A stretch of DNA of 64,000 nt from Tetrahymena elliotti 4EA (Eukaryota > Ciliophora > Oligohymenophorea > Hymenostomatida > Tetrahymenidae). Shown here piece by piece: positions 11,785-23,270 of the stretch; the first letter of the stretch is position 1, and each line of letters starts with the position of its first letter. The DNA is taken from NCBI GenBank assembly GCA_000231825.2, contig JH720293.1:1116001-1180000 (forward strand). The letters are read 5' to 3'. Under the pieces are notes generated by a model. It was not told where the DNA came from and did not search any database. It worked only from the letters and a program-made list of their open reading frames with translations. The position numbers were made by a program, and so were the translations under genes.

Positions 11785-12271
11785 AAATAAAAGAAAAGAA
11801 ATAAAAAATTTGAAAAAAGAAATTAAAACAAAAGATATTAAAAAAATTGAAAGAAATTAGATAAATAATGAATAATAGACAAATAAACAAATTAATTAAA
11901 AACAAAAACAAAAATAAGAAAATTTGTTTAAAGGACAGTTAATATACATGCCTTACTTTTTAATTTTTTAAATTGCTAACACTTTTAATAATGATTTTTG
12001 AAATTCAAATTTTAAATGAACAAATTTAATTGGAAGGAAAAATAAAATTTAAATTATGAATGAATATAAAAAATAAAAACTGATTTTTCTTTGAAATTTA
12101 AAAGAAATCTCATTTAGAAAAAGATGAAAATATCAAAAAATTTTTTTATTTTGGTATTTTTTCTTTAAAAATTTATTAATATTTTTTTAGTAAAGAATAC
12201 AAGACAAGATAATAATATCTAAGATTGTTATAAAAACACATATTATTTGATAAATAAATTTGCAAATTTAT

Positions 12272-15124
12272 TCAATAAGGTTAATAAGGTTTCTTTAATG
12301 AAGTATTTTAGGATTATTGCATATTTTAATATTAGATTGTATTAGCTGCTTTAATAACTTCATGCATACTTTTAAGTTTTTGCTATTTTGAATAAATAAG
12401 ATTAATTACATTTAGATAAATAAATAATTTTTACTTCTAATCCCTCTCTTTATTCTTCTAATTTTTATACTCTTGTTCTTAAACCTCTGTAATCTTAGCC
12501 AAGCTCCTTAGAGTTTACAATACTTTAATAAAAGTTTTTTAATTTAAATCATATGCTTCAAAAAAATAAAATATTTACCCAGTTTATTATTTAAGAGTTA
12601 AATTGACAGAACGTAATTTATCTTTAGTCTTTTTTTAATTAGTTAGTTGCTTTCTCATATCATCTAACTCTTGGTCTTTTCTAACATTTTAACTATTTAA
12701 CTCTTCATTTTCAGCTTAAACAAATCCAAGCTTTTCTCTAGTATGGGTGAGAATTTAAATTGTTGTTGTGTTTTTCTTTTTTAATTTATGTAATTCTTCG
12801 TTTCTTTCTTCAATTTTTTCATTCAAAGTTTAGTTTTCAATCTTCAATTACTCAAAATCAATTAAATGAAGACCCTCAGCTAGTTCTTCTTTCTTTTTTA
12901 ATATTTTTTGATTTTTTACATAAGCATTTCTTAAACGAAGAATTTAAAGACGAAGTTCTTAAAGTTCTTTTGATTTTTACAATTCTGCTTTTTCCCATTC
13001 ATTTATTTATTGCTCAGGAATAGGTTTATCAGTACGAGAATTAGTTGCCTTTTTAGCAACTTCTCTCTTCAATTCAAGAAAAGCATACTTAATTTCATTA
13101 CATTTTTTTTACTTTTACTCAAGTTTCTTTTATAATTCCTGAGACATTTAATTGTACCTTGTTTGAGTTTACTTCAAATCTAGACGAATCTAGTGGACAT
13201 GAGCTAAAGTATTTAAATATTTATGCTCGTTCATTGCAGTTTCATTTGATCTATCAACAAAACCATCATTTTTATTTTTCAAGAGCTTTATTTCCTCTTA
13301 AAGCTTATGATTTTACAACATGAACTCATCATGTTATCTTTAAGCTTCTGTAATTGCCATTTCTAATTCTTATCTAATTTCTTTCTTTATATTAAAAATA
13401 AAAATTTTACAAATACTTTTCTTTCTTTTTTTAATATAAATTTACATTAGAGATGGTATCCTGCTATTATTGTAAAGCCTATTGATTTTATTCTTATTCA
13501 GCATGCATAGAATCTTAGTGTTTGTCCTTGTCAGAAATATCAGATTGTGAATTGAAATCATCTTACCCATGTTCATCATCGTCATATTATCCATCTCCGT
13601 AATCTTTACGAGACTGCTTAAGCCTTTTTGCATCATTTTCTTCACGTTCTTTTCTTTCCTGTTCTTCATGAGCTAATATTTCTTATTCTTTACGAAGTCT
13701 TTCTTTCTCATCTTCAGCTGCATACTTAGGATCTGGATATATTTAAAATGGAGTACGTAATCTAAGTTAAAGATGCTTATAAGTTAATTTTTCATTCTTG
13801 CTTTATTTCTTTTTGTATGGAATAGAGTCTGGAGAAACACGAGTATAATACTCAATAGCCATTCTAACATCTTAATGATACGGCTCAAGCTCAAACGAAG
13901 CCATCCACTCTTAAGTAGAGCGAGTATACTCAATAAATTCTGGGCCAACACCTTTAATATCTTTCTTCTAGTCATCAACATTCAATATTCTGATAGCATA
14001 AATACCAAAATTTTCATCAAGCATTTTACCCTTAATTTCAATTTTATTTTATTCTGGTTATGAAATCTTTTAGATACATAAGACCTTTTCTGAAAGAATC
14101 AAAACAACGACAATTTGTATTTCATCAAAATATACACCAATACCAATGTGATTGTTAGCAGGATCTATTTAGTGATTTAGTTCTTTTTAAAACAAAATTG
14201 CATAAAAATAAAAAAATTCATACTTAAAATAATTCTTTTTTCTTCTTCACTTTCTAAAAAGAGATAACCAATTTCCATAAAATACTCATAAATATATTCT
14301 CTTGTGATTTCTGCATCAGGCTCAAACTTAGCAGTAATATGACAAAGTTCGCATTCTCCTAAATTATTATATCTGACTTTTCTATTTATTTCAAAAAATA
14401 ATTATTAAATTTTATTTATATTTGAAGTTTTAATTTTTGATTTTGTGACAAAATCATAATTTTTTACGCATTTTCATAAAAATCTTAATTGTGATCGTTG
14501 TTAACAAGATATTCTGAGTAATATTAAGCAATATTGTTAGTGGTCAAGTCAATATAAACTTGCTATAAATCTCTATGTCTTCTTTCTAAATTTACATTAT
14601 CTAATAAATCTCTACGAATTTTTCTTAATGTTTCATCATCTGCTTCATAATTTCCACTTATCTTTTTATAATAATTTTAATTACTTAATTTAAAACTAAA
14701 CTCTAAAATATGTAAAAAATCTATTCTTTAAAAAGAAATTTTTCTAAAAACCCTTTTGAAATTTATTTTATAATTCAAATAAATTTAAATCTCATATGTA
14801 AATTACTTCGCTGTTGACTCTTCTATCATATCTATCTTAATGCATTTCATTAACTTAGTCACGTCCATGCTATTGGCTATCTTATTGACTATCATATTCA
14901 TGTTAATTTTCATCATATTCTTAATCTCCATATTCTTCTCCATAACCTTCCCCATCTTAACCTTCTTCATATCCTTCTTCATATTATCCTCCTTCCATAT
15001 TAGAATCTAATAATCCTTATCTTTGCATTTCCATCATATATTATTGCATTTAACTTTCAGTTAACTATTCAGGATCTATACCTTCAAATTAGGAAGGCAT
15101 CTCACCACCATCTTCACTTGCCAT
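12272..15124 (-). CDS. CCDC96: CCDC96 (FAP184-like) axonemal coiled-coil protein, 803 aa
   Basis: Seven exons, complement of 12272-12382, 12435-12522, 12579-13384, 13446-14182, 14224-14381, 14468-14661 and 14807-15124; total 2412 nt, 804 codons, all phases consistent. Residues about 470-790 form a long coiled coil with the CCDC96/CCDC113 family signature (ILRLRNAYVKNQK, ELAEGLHLIDFEQLKIEN, EERNEELHKLKKK). CCDC96 with CCDC113 is known to form a linker near radial spoke 3 and the nexin-dynein regulatory complex in motile cilia. The first 105 residues are acidic and Gln/Tyr/Gly-rich, as in other CCDC96 proteins. Between about 107 and 380 lies an extra globular part with a CELC pair and NNHIGIGVYFDEIQIVVV, which I cannot assign. 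CCDC113 is the alternative, but its usual length is much shorter. Confidence 0.8.
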
Positions 15125-16335
15125 TTCAAATTAGGAACTTAAATTTGTGATTTCTAACGATTGTTGAAATAAATCTAAATAAATATTATCTTTTGATAGA
15201 AATTAATAACAATATTTGTAATTATAACTAATAATTAGCCTTATTATTTTTTTATTTATTATAACTAATTAATGAATAAGTTATAAATTGCCTTGAATTC
15301 ACTAACTAAATATTTTTAATAAACATTCAAATCTTTTTTAAAACAATCTTTTTAAAATTAAAATTTACTACAAAATTCTTTTTGAAAAAAAATTTATTGT
15401 TAAAAATATTTTATTAAATTAATTTATTTTCTTTGTTATTTGTTTTTGACTTTTTTTTTCAAAATCATTTCTTTATTAATACTTTTTTTCTTACAATTAA
15501 ATTTTTTTAAGCATGTCTATAAATATATTATTAGAAGATAAACAAACGTTAAAACTTGATATCATTCACATAAGATTTAGTTGCATTTAATTCTATTAAT
15601 AATATTAAAAAAGATAGCTTGAATGAAAATATTTTTTAGTGAAAAAAAAAACAATTTTCTTGAGAAGTTATTGAAAATATTTCAAATTTTAAAAATCCCA
15701 ACTTTAAATAAATTCTAATTGTGAGTTGGTATACATAAAATATTGAATTTTTAAAAAAATTATGCAATTAAAGGCTTAGTTTTACTCTTCTCTCAAACCT
15801 AAAAAGATAATAATATTTAAAATAACTTTTTATTTAGAAACTAACAAATTATAATAGGAGTGGCTATTTATAAATTAAGATTAAAAGCATGATTTTTAAA
15901 TCTATTTAATAGATAATTTTTATCTTAAGAGGCTTAAATATTCTTTTTTTATCATGTTTTTAAGGATATAATTTCTAAACTTTTAACTCTATTTTTGTTC
16001 AAAAAAAACATTTTTCCATGGAAATTCATTTTATTTTTTTAGAATTAAATTGGTATTTTTATATCAAGGAATCACCACAATATATTTATTTGAAATTCTT
16101 TCATATTGTCTATCCTCCACTCCATAAAGTGGATTATAAATTATTCTGTCTATGTAAATCTTATTAAATCATTCACTTTTTAAAGAAAATTGATTATTAA
16201 TAATTTAATAAGAGGAGAAAGACGCAAAATAATATAATTTGTTAATTATTAATTAAAACCTAAAGAACAAATTGAAATCATAAGAAGGATTGATTCTTTT
16301 GGTCATTAATCAAATAAGAAAGTTAAATATATTCA
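15125..16335. other. Upstream region shared by divergent CCDC96 and SF3B1
   Basis: A+T-rich 1.2 kb between two start codons facing away from each other. It should include both promoters and SF3B1 leader; no motif identified. Confidence 0.5.
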
Positions 16336-19300
16336 ATGAGTAAAAAATATTCTATTTTTGCAAAATAAACTTTATAGATAAATGAAAGCAATTTTTACAG
16401 ATTTGATGATGCACATATTAATCCTTATTTTATATAAATAGGTAATAAAGGTAGTTTAAATCAATTTATGGATGATGATGGAAGAGAAATTCCAGGGTAA
16501 AAGCCCGTCAAAAAGAGATTTGCATATAATGCCCCTGAGGATTTAATAGAAGAAGCTAAGCTATAAGGAGCTGATAATGAAGATAATGATGATTTATTCA
16601 AAAAAAGTTAGCAAAGAGTTGTTGATTCATAAAATTCATATCAACTTAGACAATAAAATAGATAACTTCAACAAAAGAGTTATGATGCATTTGCTGATGG
16701 TGGTAAATCACCAGATGAAAATTCAGTTAAGTTTTCAGAAAGATTAAGGGAATAAAAGCTTGATAATGAAAGAGCTGCATTAGAATAAAAAATCATAAAA
16801 GAAGCTCAATAAGCTGAATACAATAGTAAATTTTCAAATGGATAAACATAAGTTAACTAAAATGCACCTTTAAGATAAGCAAATGCTTCAAAAAATTCAT
16901 CTAAATTTAGCGACGTTGATACTGATACTTCATTTTCAGGTGGTGCAATGTCTGCTAATAGAATGGGATCTAAATGGGGAGAAACTCCTAAAAGATAGAG
17001 TAATTTATCATTTTTTAAAAAAGATTAATTATTTAAGAGCAAATTTAAAAAATATTTCATTTTTAGAGCTAAAAAATTAAACTTTAAATTGCACAGATAT
17101 AAACAAATATATTTACTTATTTTTGGGTCATTTAAAAAAAGATACTCTCTTTTCAAAAGTATTTAAATTAATATTTTCAATGAAAAATAGATCATAAAAT
17201 GAAAACTTTTTTAAATTATAAATTTGTTTTTCCTTCATTTTTCAATTTATTTTTTTTTAAAATAGGTGGCTTTGAATAATCTACTCCTGTAAAGAGATAG
17301 AGATGGGATATGACTCCTTAGTAAAGTGGAGGTTTTGGATAAACTCCCTAAAAATAAGGTGGTATGTTTGGAGAAACACCTACTCCTGGTCACTTAATTT
17401 AAGGTACTCCAAGCAGATTTGGTGAAACCCCTACTCCTAAAAGAAGTACTACACGTACTCGTTGGGACGAATAAACACCTAAAAATATATAAACACCTTT
17501 AGGAGGTTATATGGGTATTACACCTACACCTGGTGGTTTATATACTCCCTAAAATCAACCTAATTTAACAGCTGAATAAATTATGAATTTGAAGTAATTA
17601 CAAGCTAATGAAATGAGAAATAGACCCCTCACTGATGAAGACCTTGATTAAATGTTACCAGGGCCTGGTGATGGTTATGAAGTAAATATTAATTCAAAAA
17701 TTAAAAAAATAATTAGAGTAATAATCGAGTAAAAATCAAATAAAAATTTTTTATCAACAAAAAATAATTTAAAACGTGAGAATTTTAAATCAAAAGAAAA
17801 AGATAAATTGAATTAAAGTAAAAAATACTTTAACCCAATTTTTAAAATAAATGCTTACGTTGTAGAGATAAAAACACTTCTTTTATAAAAACCCTAGCAT
17901 TTTCAACAGATACCTCCTCAGATCCTTTCTCCTTTTAATTATCTCCATGATAGATAGATACATAGAATTCTGAGTGTATCCTGAATTATTGACTCAAATA
18001 AATTATGAAAAAGGAAGAGCAACAAACCTCCAGTTGAGAACATTTGATGATGAAGAAGAAAAGTAGGAGATAATTTTACAAATAATCAATGAGTAGATAT
18101 TGTGATTTTTTAATCCGAAATCAAGCAAAAACTGTTTTCGTAATCGAATGAATAAAAAAATGAATTAATCTGAGAATAAAGGAAAAGAAAAAATGATAGA
18201 ACTAATCAACATCAACTAACTTAATTACTTTCTTACTCGATTATTACTCCACACACACACACACACTTTTGACTTTAAGTAGCTTTTATTTAATTTGTTT
18301 TTTACTTATTTTAATAGATTGTTAAACCACCTGATAGCTATAACCCTCCTAAGAACATGATGAAACAATTTTTAATGTAATAATAAACCCCTTCAATGAC
18401 ACCAATGGGTTACTAAATTCCTGATGAAATGTCTAAGCCTATTGAAGTTCCTCAATCTCCAAGCATAAATGGTTTACCTTCAATTAAACCTGAAGACTTA
18501 GCTTATTTTGGTGAGTTATAAAATCCTGTTAATGAATCAGAATTATCTCCTGAGGAATTAAAGAAGAGAAAAATAAAAGAATTGTTGTTAAAAATTAAAA
18601 GAGGTACTCCTTAAATGAGAAAATCTGCTTTGCGTTAAATTACTTAAAATGCAAGAGAATTTGGTGCTGATCTTTTGTTTAATGATATTTTGACTTTACT
18701 TATGTCTCCAACTCTTGAAGTACAAGAACGTCACTTGCTTGTTAAAGTTATTGATCGTATTCTCTATAAATTAGATGATTTAGTTCGTCCTCATGTACAT
18801 AATATTTTGGTCGTTATTGAACCTTTACTTATTGATGAAGATTACTATGCTCGTGTTGAAGGTCGTGAAATTATTTCTAACTTAGCTAAGGCTGCTGGTT
18901 TACCAACCATGATTAAGACACTCAAGCCTGATATTGATCATAATGATGAATTCGTGCGTAATACTACAGCTCGTGCCTTTGCCGTCGTTGCAAGTAGTTT
19001 AGGTATTTCTTCTATGTTACCTTTCTTAAAGCCTGTCTGCAAAAGTAAAAAGAGTTGGTACACTCGTCACACTGGTATTAAGATTGTATAACAAATTGCT
19101 ATCTTGATGGGTTGTGCTGTTCTTCCTCATCTTCGTTCACTTGTTGAAATTATTGAACTAGGTTTAAAGGACGAATAAAATAAGGTCAGAACTATTACAA
19201 GTCTTGCTCTTGCAGCCTTAGCTGAAGCTGCTACTCCTTATGGTATTGATGCTTTTGCAAGTGTATTGATTCCTCTTTGGGAAGGTATTACATAATATAA

Positions 19301-21128
19301 AGGTAAAAGTTTAGCCGCTTTCCTTAAGGCTATTGGTTTTATTATTCCATTAATGGATGCTGATAGAGCTCTTGAATATACTAAGGAAGTTATGGAAATT
19401 TTAAAAAATGAATTTTCAAATCCTGAAGAAGAAATGCGTAAAATTGTATTAAAAGTAGTAAAATAATGTGTAAGCTGTTAAGGTGTTGATGCTTAATATG
19501 TACGCGAGCATGTTGTTCCAAAATTCTTCGAACAATTCTGGGTATCACGTATGGCTACTGATAAGAACTCTCGTTAATTAATTGATACAACTATTGAAAT
19601 AGCTTCTAAAGTAGGAGGCGCTGAAATTCTTGAACTTATAGTTCCTCACCTTAAATCAAATAGTGAGGCTTATCGTAAGATGGTTATGGAAACAATTGAA
19701 AAGATTGTAGCTGCTTTGGGTGTTTCTGATGTAGATAACGCTTTGGAAAAATAATTGATGGATGGTATTATCTCTGCCTTCCATGAATAAAACAGTGAAG
19801 ATACAGGTACCATGCTTAATGGTTTCGGAACATGTGTTAATGCCTTAGGTTAACGTGCCAAGCCATATTTCTCATAAATTTGTGGTATCATTTAATGGCG
19901 TCTTAATAATAAGAGTGCTCGTGTTCGTCAATAAGCAGCTGATTTGATTTCACGTATTGCTTCATGCATGAAGAATTGCAGTGAAGAGAATAGACTTGGT
20001 AATTTAGGTCTCTTACTTTATGAAAGTTTGGGTGAAGAATATCCTGAAGTTTTAGGTTCTATTCTAGGTGGTTTGAAAGCTATTGTTAATGTTATTGGTA
20101 TGAATAAAATGACACCACCCATTAAAGATCTCTTACCTCGTCTTACCCCTATTTTGAAAAATAGGCATGAAAAGGTCTAAGAAAATTCTATTGATTTAAT
20201 TGGTAGAATTTCAGATAGAGGTGCTGAGCACGTTTCTCCCAAAGAATGGATGCGTATCTGCTTTGATTTACTTGATCTCCTCAAAGCACATAAAAAGGGT
20301 ATTCGTCGTGCTACTGTCAATACATTTGGTTATATTGCTAAAGCCATTGGTCCTTAGGATGTGTTGGTCACTTTGTTGAATAACTTGAAGGTTTAAGAAA
20401 GACAGCTTCGTGTTTGTACCACAGTAGCTATTGCTATCGTAGCTGAAACTTGTGGTCCCTTCACAGTACTTCCAGCTTTGATGAACGAATATCGTGTTTA
20501 AGAATTGAATGTACAAAATGGTGTTTTAAAATCTCTTTCATTCATGTTTGAATATATTGGTGAAATGGCTAAAAATTATATAGCTTGTATTATCACTCTA
20601 CTTGAAGATGCATTAGTAGATCGTGATCCTGTCCATCGTCAAACTGCAGCTTCTGCTGTTAGGCATTTAGCCCTTGGTGTATCTAATCTTGGATGCGAAG
20701 ACTGTCTTATCCACTTGCTTAATTTCATATGGCCTAACATTTTCGAAACATCTCCTCATGTCATAACAGCTATTACTGAAGCAATAGATGCTCTCCGCGT
20801 TTCCTTAGGACCTGGAGTTATATTACTTTATCTTCTTTAGGGATTGTATCATCCTGCAAAAAGAGTAATCTATTATTTTATTTAAATTTAATTCCATCAT
20901 TTCTTAATTTAATATTCCTACTAATCTTTAATTTAGCTTTACGAGATAAATTTTTCATTCTTTTTTTTTATAATATAGGTAAGACAAGTATATTGGAAGT
21001 TATATAATATGATATATGTTGGTAGTCAAGATGCTCTCGTTGCATACTTCCCAACTTTGCAAGATGATGAAGGTGAAGATAGAAATCAATACTCGTACTC
21101 CAGAAATGAACTGCAATTAATGCTCTGA
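16336..21128 (+). CDS. SF3B1: SF3B1, U2 snRNP splicing factor 3b subunit 1
   Basis: Four exons: 16336-16999, 17266-17681, 18318-20864 and 20979-21128; 3777 nt, 1258 aa (human about 1304). SF3B1 is the HEAT-repeat scaffold of SF3b that clamps the branch-site/U2 duplex in the nucleus. Residues about 200-320 hold the TP-rich region with several RWD..TP units (RWDMTP, RWDEQTP) where other proteins bind. From about residue 400 to the end the HEAT superhelix is nearly collinear with the human protein, for example [24 protein letters not shown] and [17 protein letters not shown]. Residues equivalent to the human cancer hotspots E622, R625, H662, K666 and K700 are all kept, at 571, 574, 611, 615 and 649, with a constant offset of 51. 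Introns sit in the variable N-terminal third except one near the end. The HEAT part uses noticeably more C/G-ending codons than the neighbouring genes, consistent with high expression. Confidence 0.97.
17682..18317 (+). other. Large SF3B1 intron (636 nt)
   Basis: Splits codons 360 and 361; GTAAATATT donor, TTTTAATAG acceptor. It is several times longer than most introns in the window and less uniformly A+T-rich. It contains the AC repeat and, near 18047 and 18169, TGATGA and CTGA words in the order of box C and box D. A box C/D snoRNA is possible but the evidence is slight. Confidence 0.7.
18250..18266. repeat. (AC)n dinucleotide microsatellite
   Basis: Eight uninterrupted AC units plus a leading C inside the SF3B1 intron; the only dinucleotide repeat of this kind in the window. 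Confidence 0.9.
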
Positions 21129-21632
21129 AAAAAGTGAAATAATTGTTATTTATCATTTATATATTCAAGCAATAAAATATACATTCGAAATGACCAATGG
21201 CATTTATCGTATATAAATTGTTTGAAATTTTAATTAATTGTTTAGATTTTTTATTTTTGACAAGATTATTTTTAAAATGGAATAAATGTTTTTTATCTAT
21301 AAAGGAAGTTTATCTCTCTATTTCATTTAATATCTGTTTATACATCTATAATTTATTTTAAATCATCTGGGTCTTTTTATCTTTATTTCATTTAACTTTG
21401 TTGCAAAAAATTACTTACTTCTAATGTGGATAAATATCAATTAAAATATTTTTGTGTATATCATTTTAAAGTTTCCCACTAAACTTACTAAACTTGAAAA
21501 AATAGAAAAATATCTTTGATCTAATATTTGAAAAAGCAATAAATTTAATAGTAAGATATAGATGGTTATAATTAAGTCATCATTTAATAATAAATAAAAA
21601 AAAAGGTATTGCAATTTGGTCAATTTAACTTT
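21129..21632. other. Spacer between SF3B1 and GOS1 (same strand)
   Basis: A+T-rich; should contain the SF3B1 3' end and GOS1 promoter. Nothing specific seen. Confidence 0.55.
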
Positions 21633-22664
21633 ATGAACAAATCTTAATAATAAACAAAAAATAGTGAAAGTGTTTCTACATTTGATTGGGAACATGTCAA
21701 AAAGGAATATAGGAGACTGAATACGAATATAGAATCCCTAATGTCTAGTGTTTAAAATTATTTGCTAACAACATCCAAGCATTTTTCTGATATATAGTAA
21801 TCTATTTATTGTTGTTGAAAGCAAGTATCATTAACAAATGTTTAGAAAAAGCTTCTTTTTAAATAAAAAAATATAAAAAAATTAGAAATAGCAAAATTAG
21901 TATTAAGTACTCAGAATCTTCTTTTGAAATCCCCCAAAATGTAGTGAATTGCTTTAACTAAATTAAATTAGATATGGAAGAAGTAATTCTTTTTTACAAT
22001 ATTTTTCATCTCAAAAATGTCAACCATAAAAAAAGATAGATATTCTTCTTAAAAAGTGCTTAGCCTTTAAATAAGTTCAAGCATCCTAATCATCGATAAT
22101 AAAGAGATACAAAGAAATTCTAGAAGACTAAAAAAAGGAATTTAGAAGAATATAAAATGGGATATAGTAGAATTCTGATAAGATGAAATTATTTGCTCAA
22201 GCTTAGTAAAAAAAAGATAAAGATTTAGATACATATGATGAGGAGGAGAAACTTCAGCAAGATTCTGAAGATTATGAATAGCATAAACAAAACGCTGTTA
22301 GTTTAAATAAAGGATTAAGTACATCTCATTCTATAATAGAGTAATGCTTTTAAATTTAATATATAAATTATAAAATAAAAAAATAAAAAATAGAATAGCA
22401 TCTTAAGTCAGAAGCTCTTTAAATTTTTAGACAAATATATTAAGTAGAGCAAATTAATAAGTAGAAAACATGAATAGTAATTTAATTCTTATATTTGCCA
22501 CTTTCTAAGAAAATATTTAATTTAATTTAGAATCCATCCCAGGAATAGGAGATTTAGTAAATGCAATAAAAAGGACAAAGTATAAAAGAGCCTTAATATA
22601 CTATACAGTGATAATATTTTGCATGATTATAATAACATATTAAGTAATTTCTAGTAGGAAATGA
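21633..22664 (+). CDS. GOS1: Gos1/GOSR1-type Golgi Qb-SNARE, 249 aa
   Basis: Four exons: 21633-21796, 21972-22340, 22394-22476 and 22531-22664; 750 nt, 249 aa, matching the usual GOSR1 length of about 250. The N-terminal helical part includes KKIDILLKK and IIKRYKEILEDQKKEFRRIQN, which align with the three-helix domain of GOSR1. The SNARE motif starts near STSHSIIEIASQ, has its zero-layer glutamine at Gln190 in LNFQTNIL (encoded by TAG), and runs into IPGIGDLVNAIKR. A C-terminal membrane anchor follows at about 226-243 (ALIYYTVIIFCMIIITY). The protein should act in intra-Golgi and ER-Golgi vesicle fusion. The first intron acceptor is uncertain: an AG at about 21934 is also in phase and would add 12 residues. 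Assignment rests on motifs and gene length. Confidence 0.85.
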
Positions 22665-22817
22665 AAGAATAATTAGTGTTAATTTTAGAAGAAGGATATT
22701 TAATTTTGATAGTAAACTTCTATAGATTTTTACATAAATTAGTAGTAAGTAGTTCATCTTATTAGCAATTTAAATACTTTTATTTTAAGTCAATTAATAT
22801 TTTTTTTATTTCTTGTA

Positions 22818-22900
22818 GTATTTTGAGCTTTGATTGAATACTACCTTAATCTCCACAGTAAATTATTATTAGTTGTTTCATTGAAATCTGGCATTTTAAA
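22818..22900. repeat. Diverged tandem repeat, copy 1
   Basis: Begins GTATTTTGAGCT and ends AAATCTGGCATTTTAAAA; shares start, end and the CAGTAAATTATT block with copy 2 about 200 bp downstream, with moderate divergence between. Confidence 0.55.
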
Positions 22901-23018
22901 ATTATTCATTTCTTTTTATAAAATAAATTTTTGAAGAAAGAAGTTAAAAATTAAAAAAAATTTACTAGGTATTTGATTTGTTTAAAATTTATTGATCAAT
23001 ATTTAGATGATTTTTATT

Positions 23019-23104
23019 GTATTTTGAGCTGCAGCTTATTAGTACATAAATCCTCTTCAGTAAATTATTGTTTGCATGTTTCTTTTAAATCTGGCAATTT
23101 AAAA
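23019..23104. repeat. Diverged tandem repeat, copy 2
   Basis: Begins GTATTTTGAGCT and ends AAATCTGGCAATTTAAAA, same orientation as copy 1. Located just beyond the stop codon of the carboxypeptidase gene. No coding frame is shared by both copies. Confidence 0.55.
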
Positions 23105-23270
23105 CCATTCTAGTTTTTTTAATAAAAAAATTTGTTAATAAAGAAGTATTTCGTTTCAAGTAATTACAAATTATTTTATTGGTGAATTGAAAATATTTAT
23201 TTATTTTACAAAATGTTCATCTCCTGCCTCACTTTTTCTGCTCCTTATTTATTAAAAAATAAGTATTAAA

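Larger units (their letters stand above)
11026..12271. other. Intergenic spacer with a hairpin-headed, G+C-richer segment
   Basis: Spacer upstream of the NYN gene and downstream of CCDC96. The part from about 11211 to 11784 is less A+T-rich than its surroundings and carries the hairpin and motif listed separately. It is followed by an A-rich, nearly T- and C-free tract up to about 11930. No coding frame. Confidence 0.6.
22665..23270. other. Spacer between convergent GOS1 and carboxypeptidase genes
   Basis: A+T-rich 3' spacer that includes two diverged copies of an 85-bp sequence (listed separately). Confidence 0.6.

Noticed and set aside
13442..14063. Short frames on both strands between 13.4 and 14.1 kb
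   Set aside because: They are shadows of CCDC96 exon 4, which reads through TAA/TAG in another frame.
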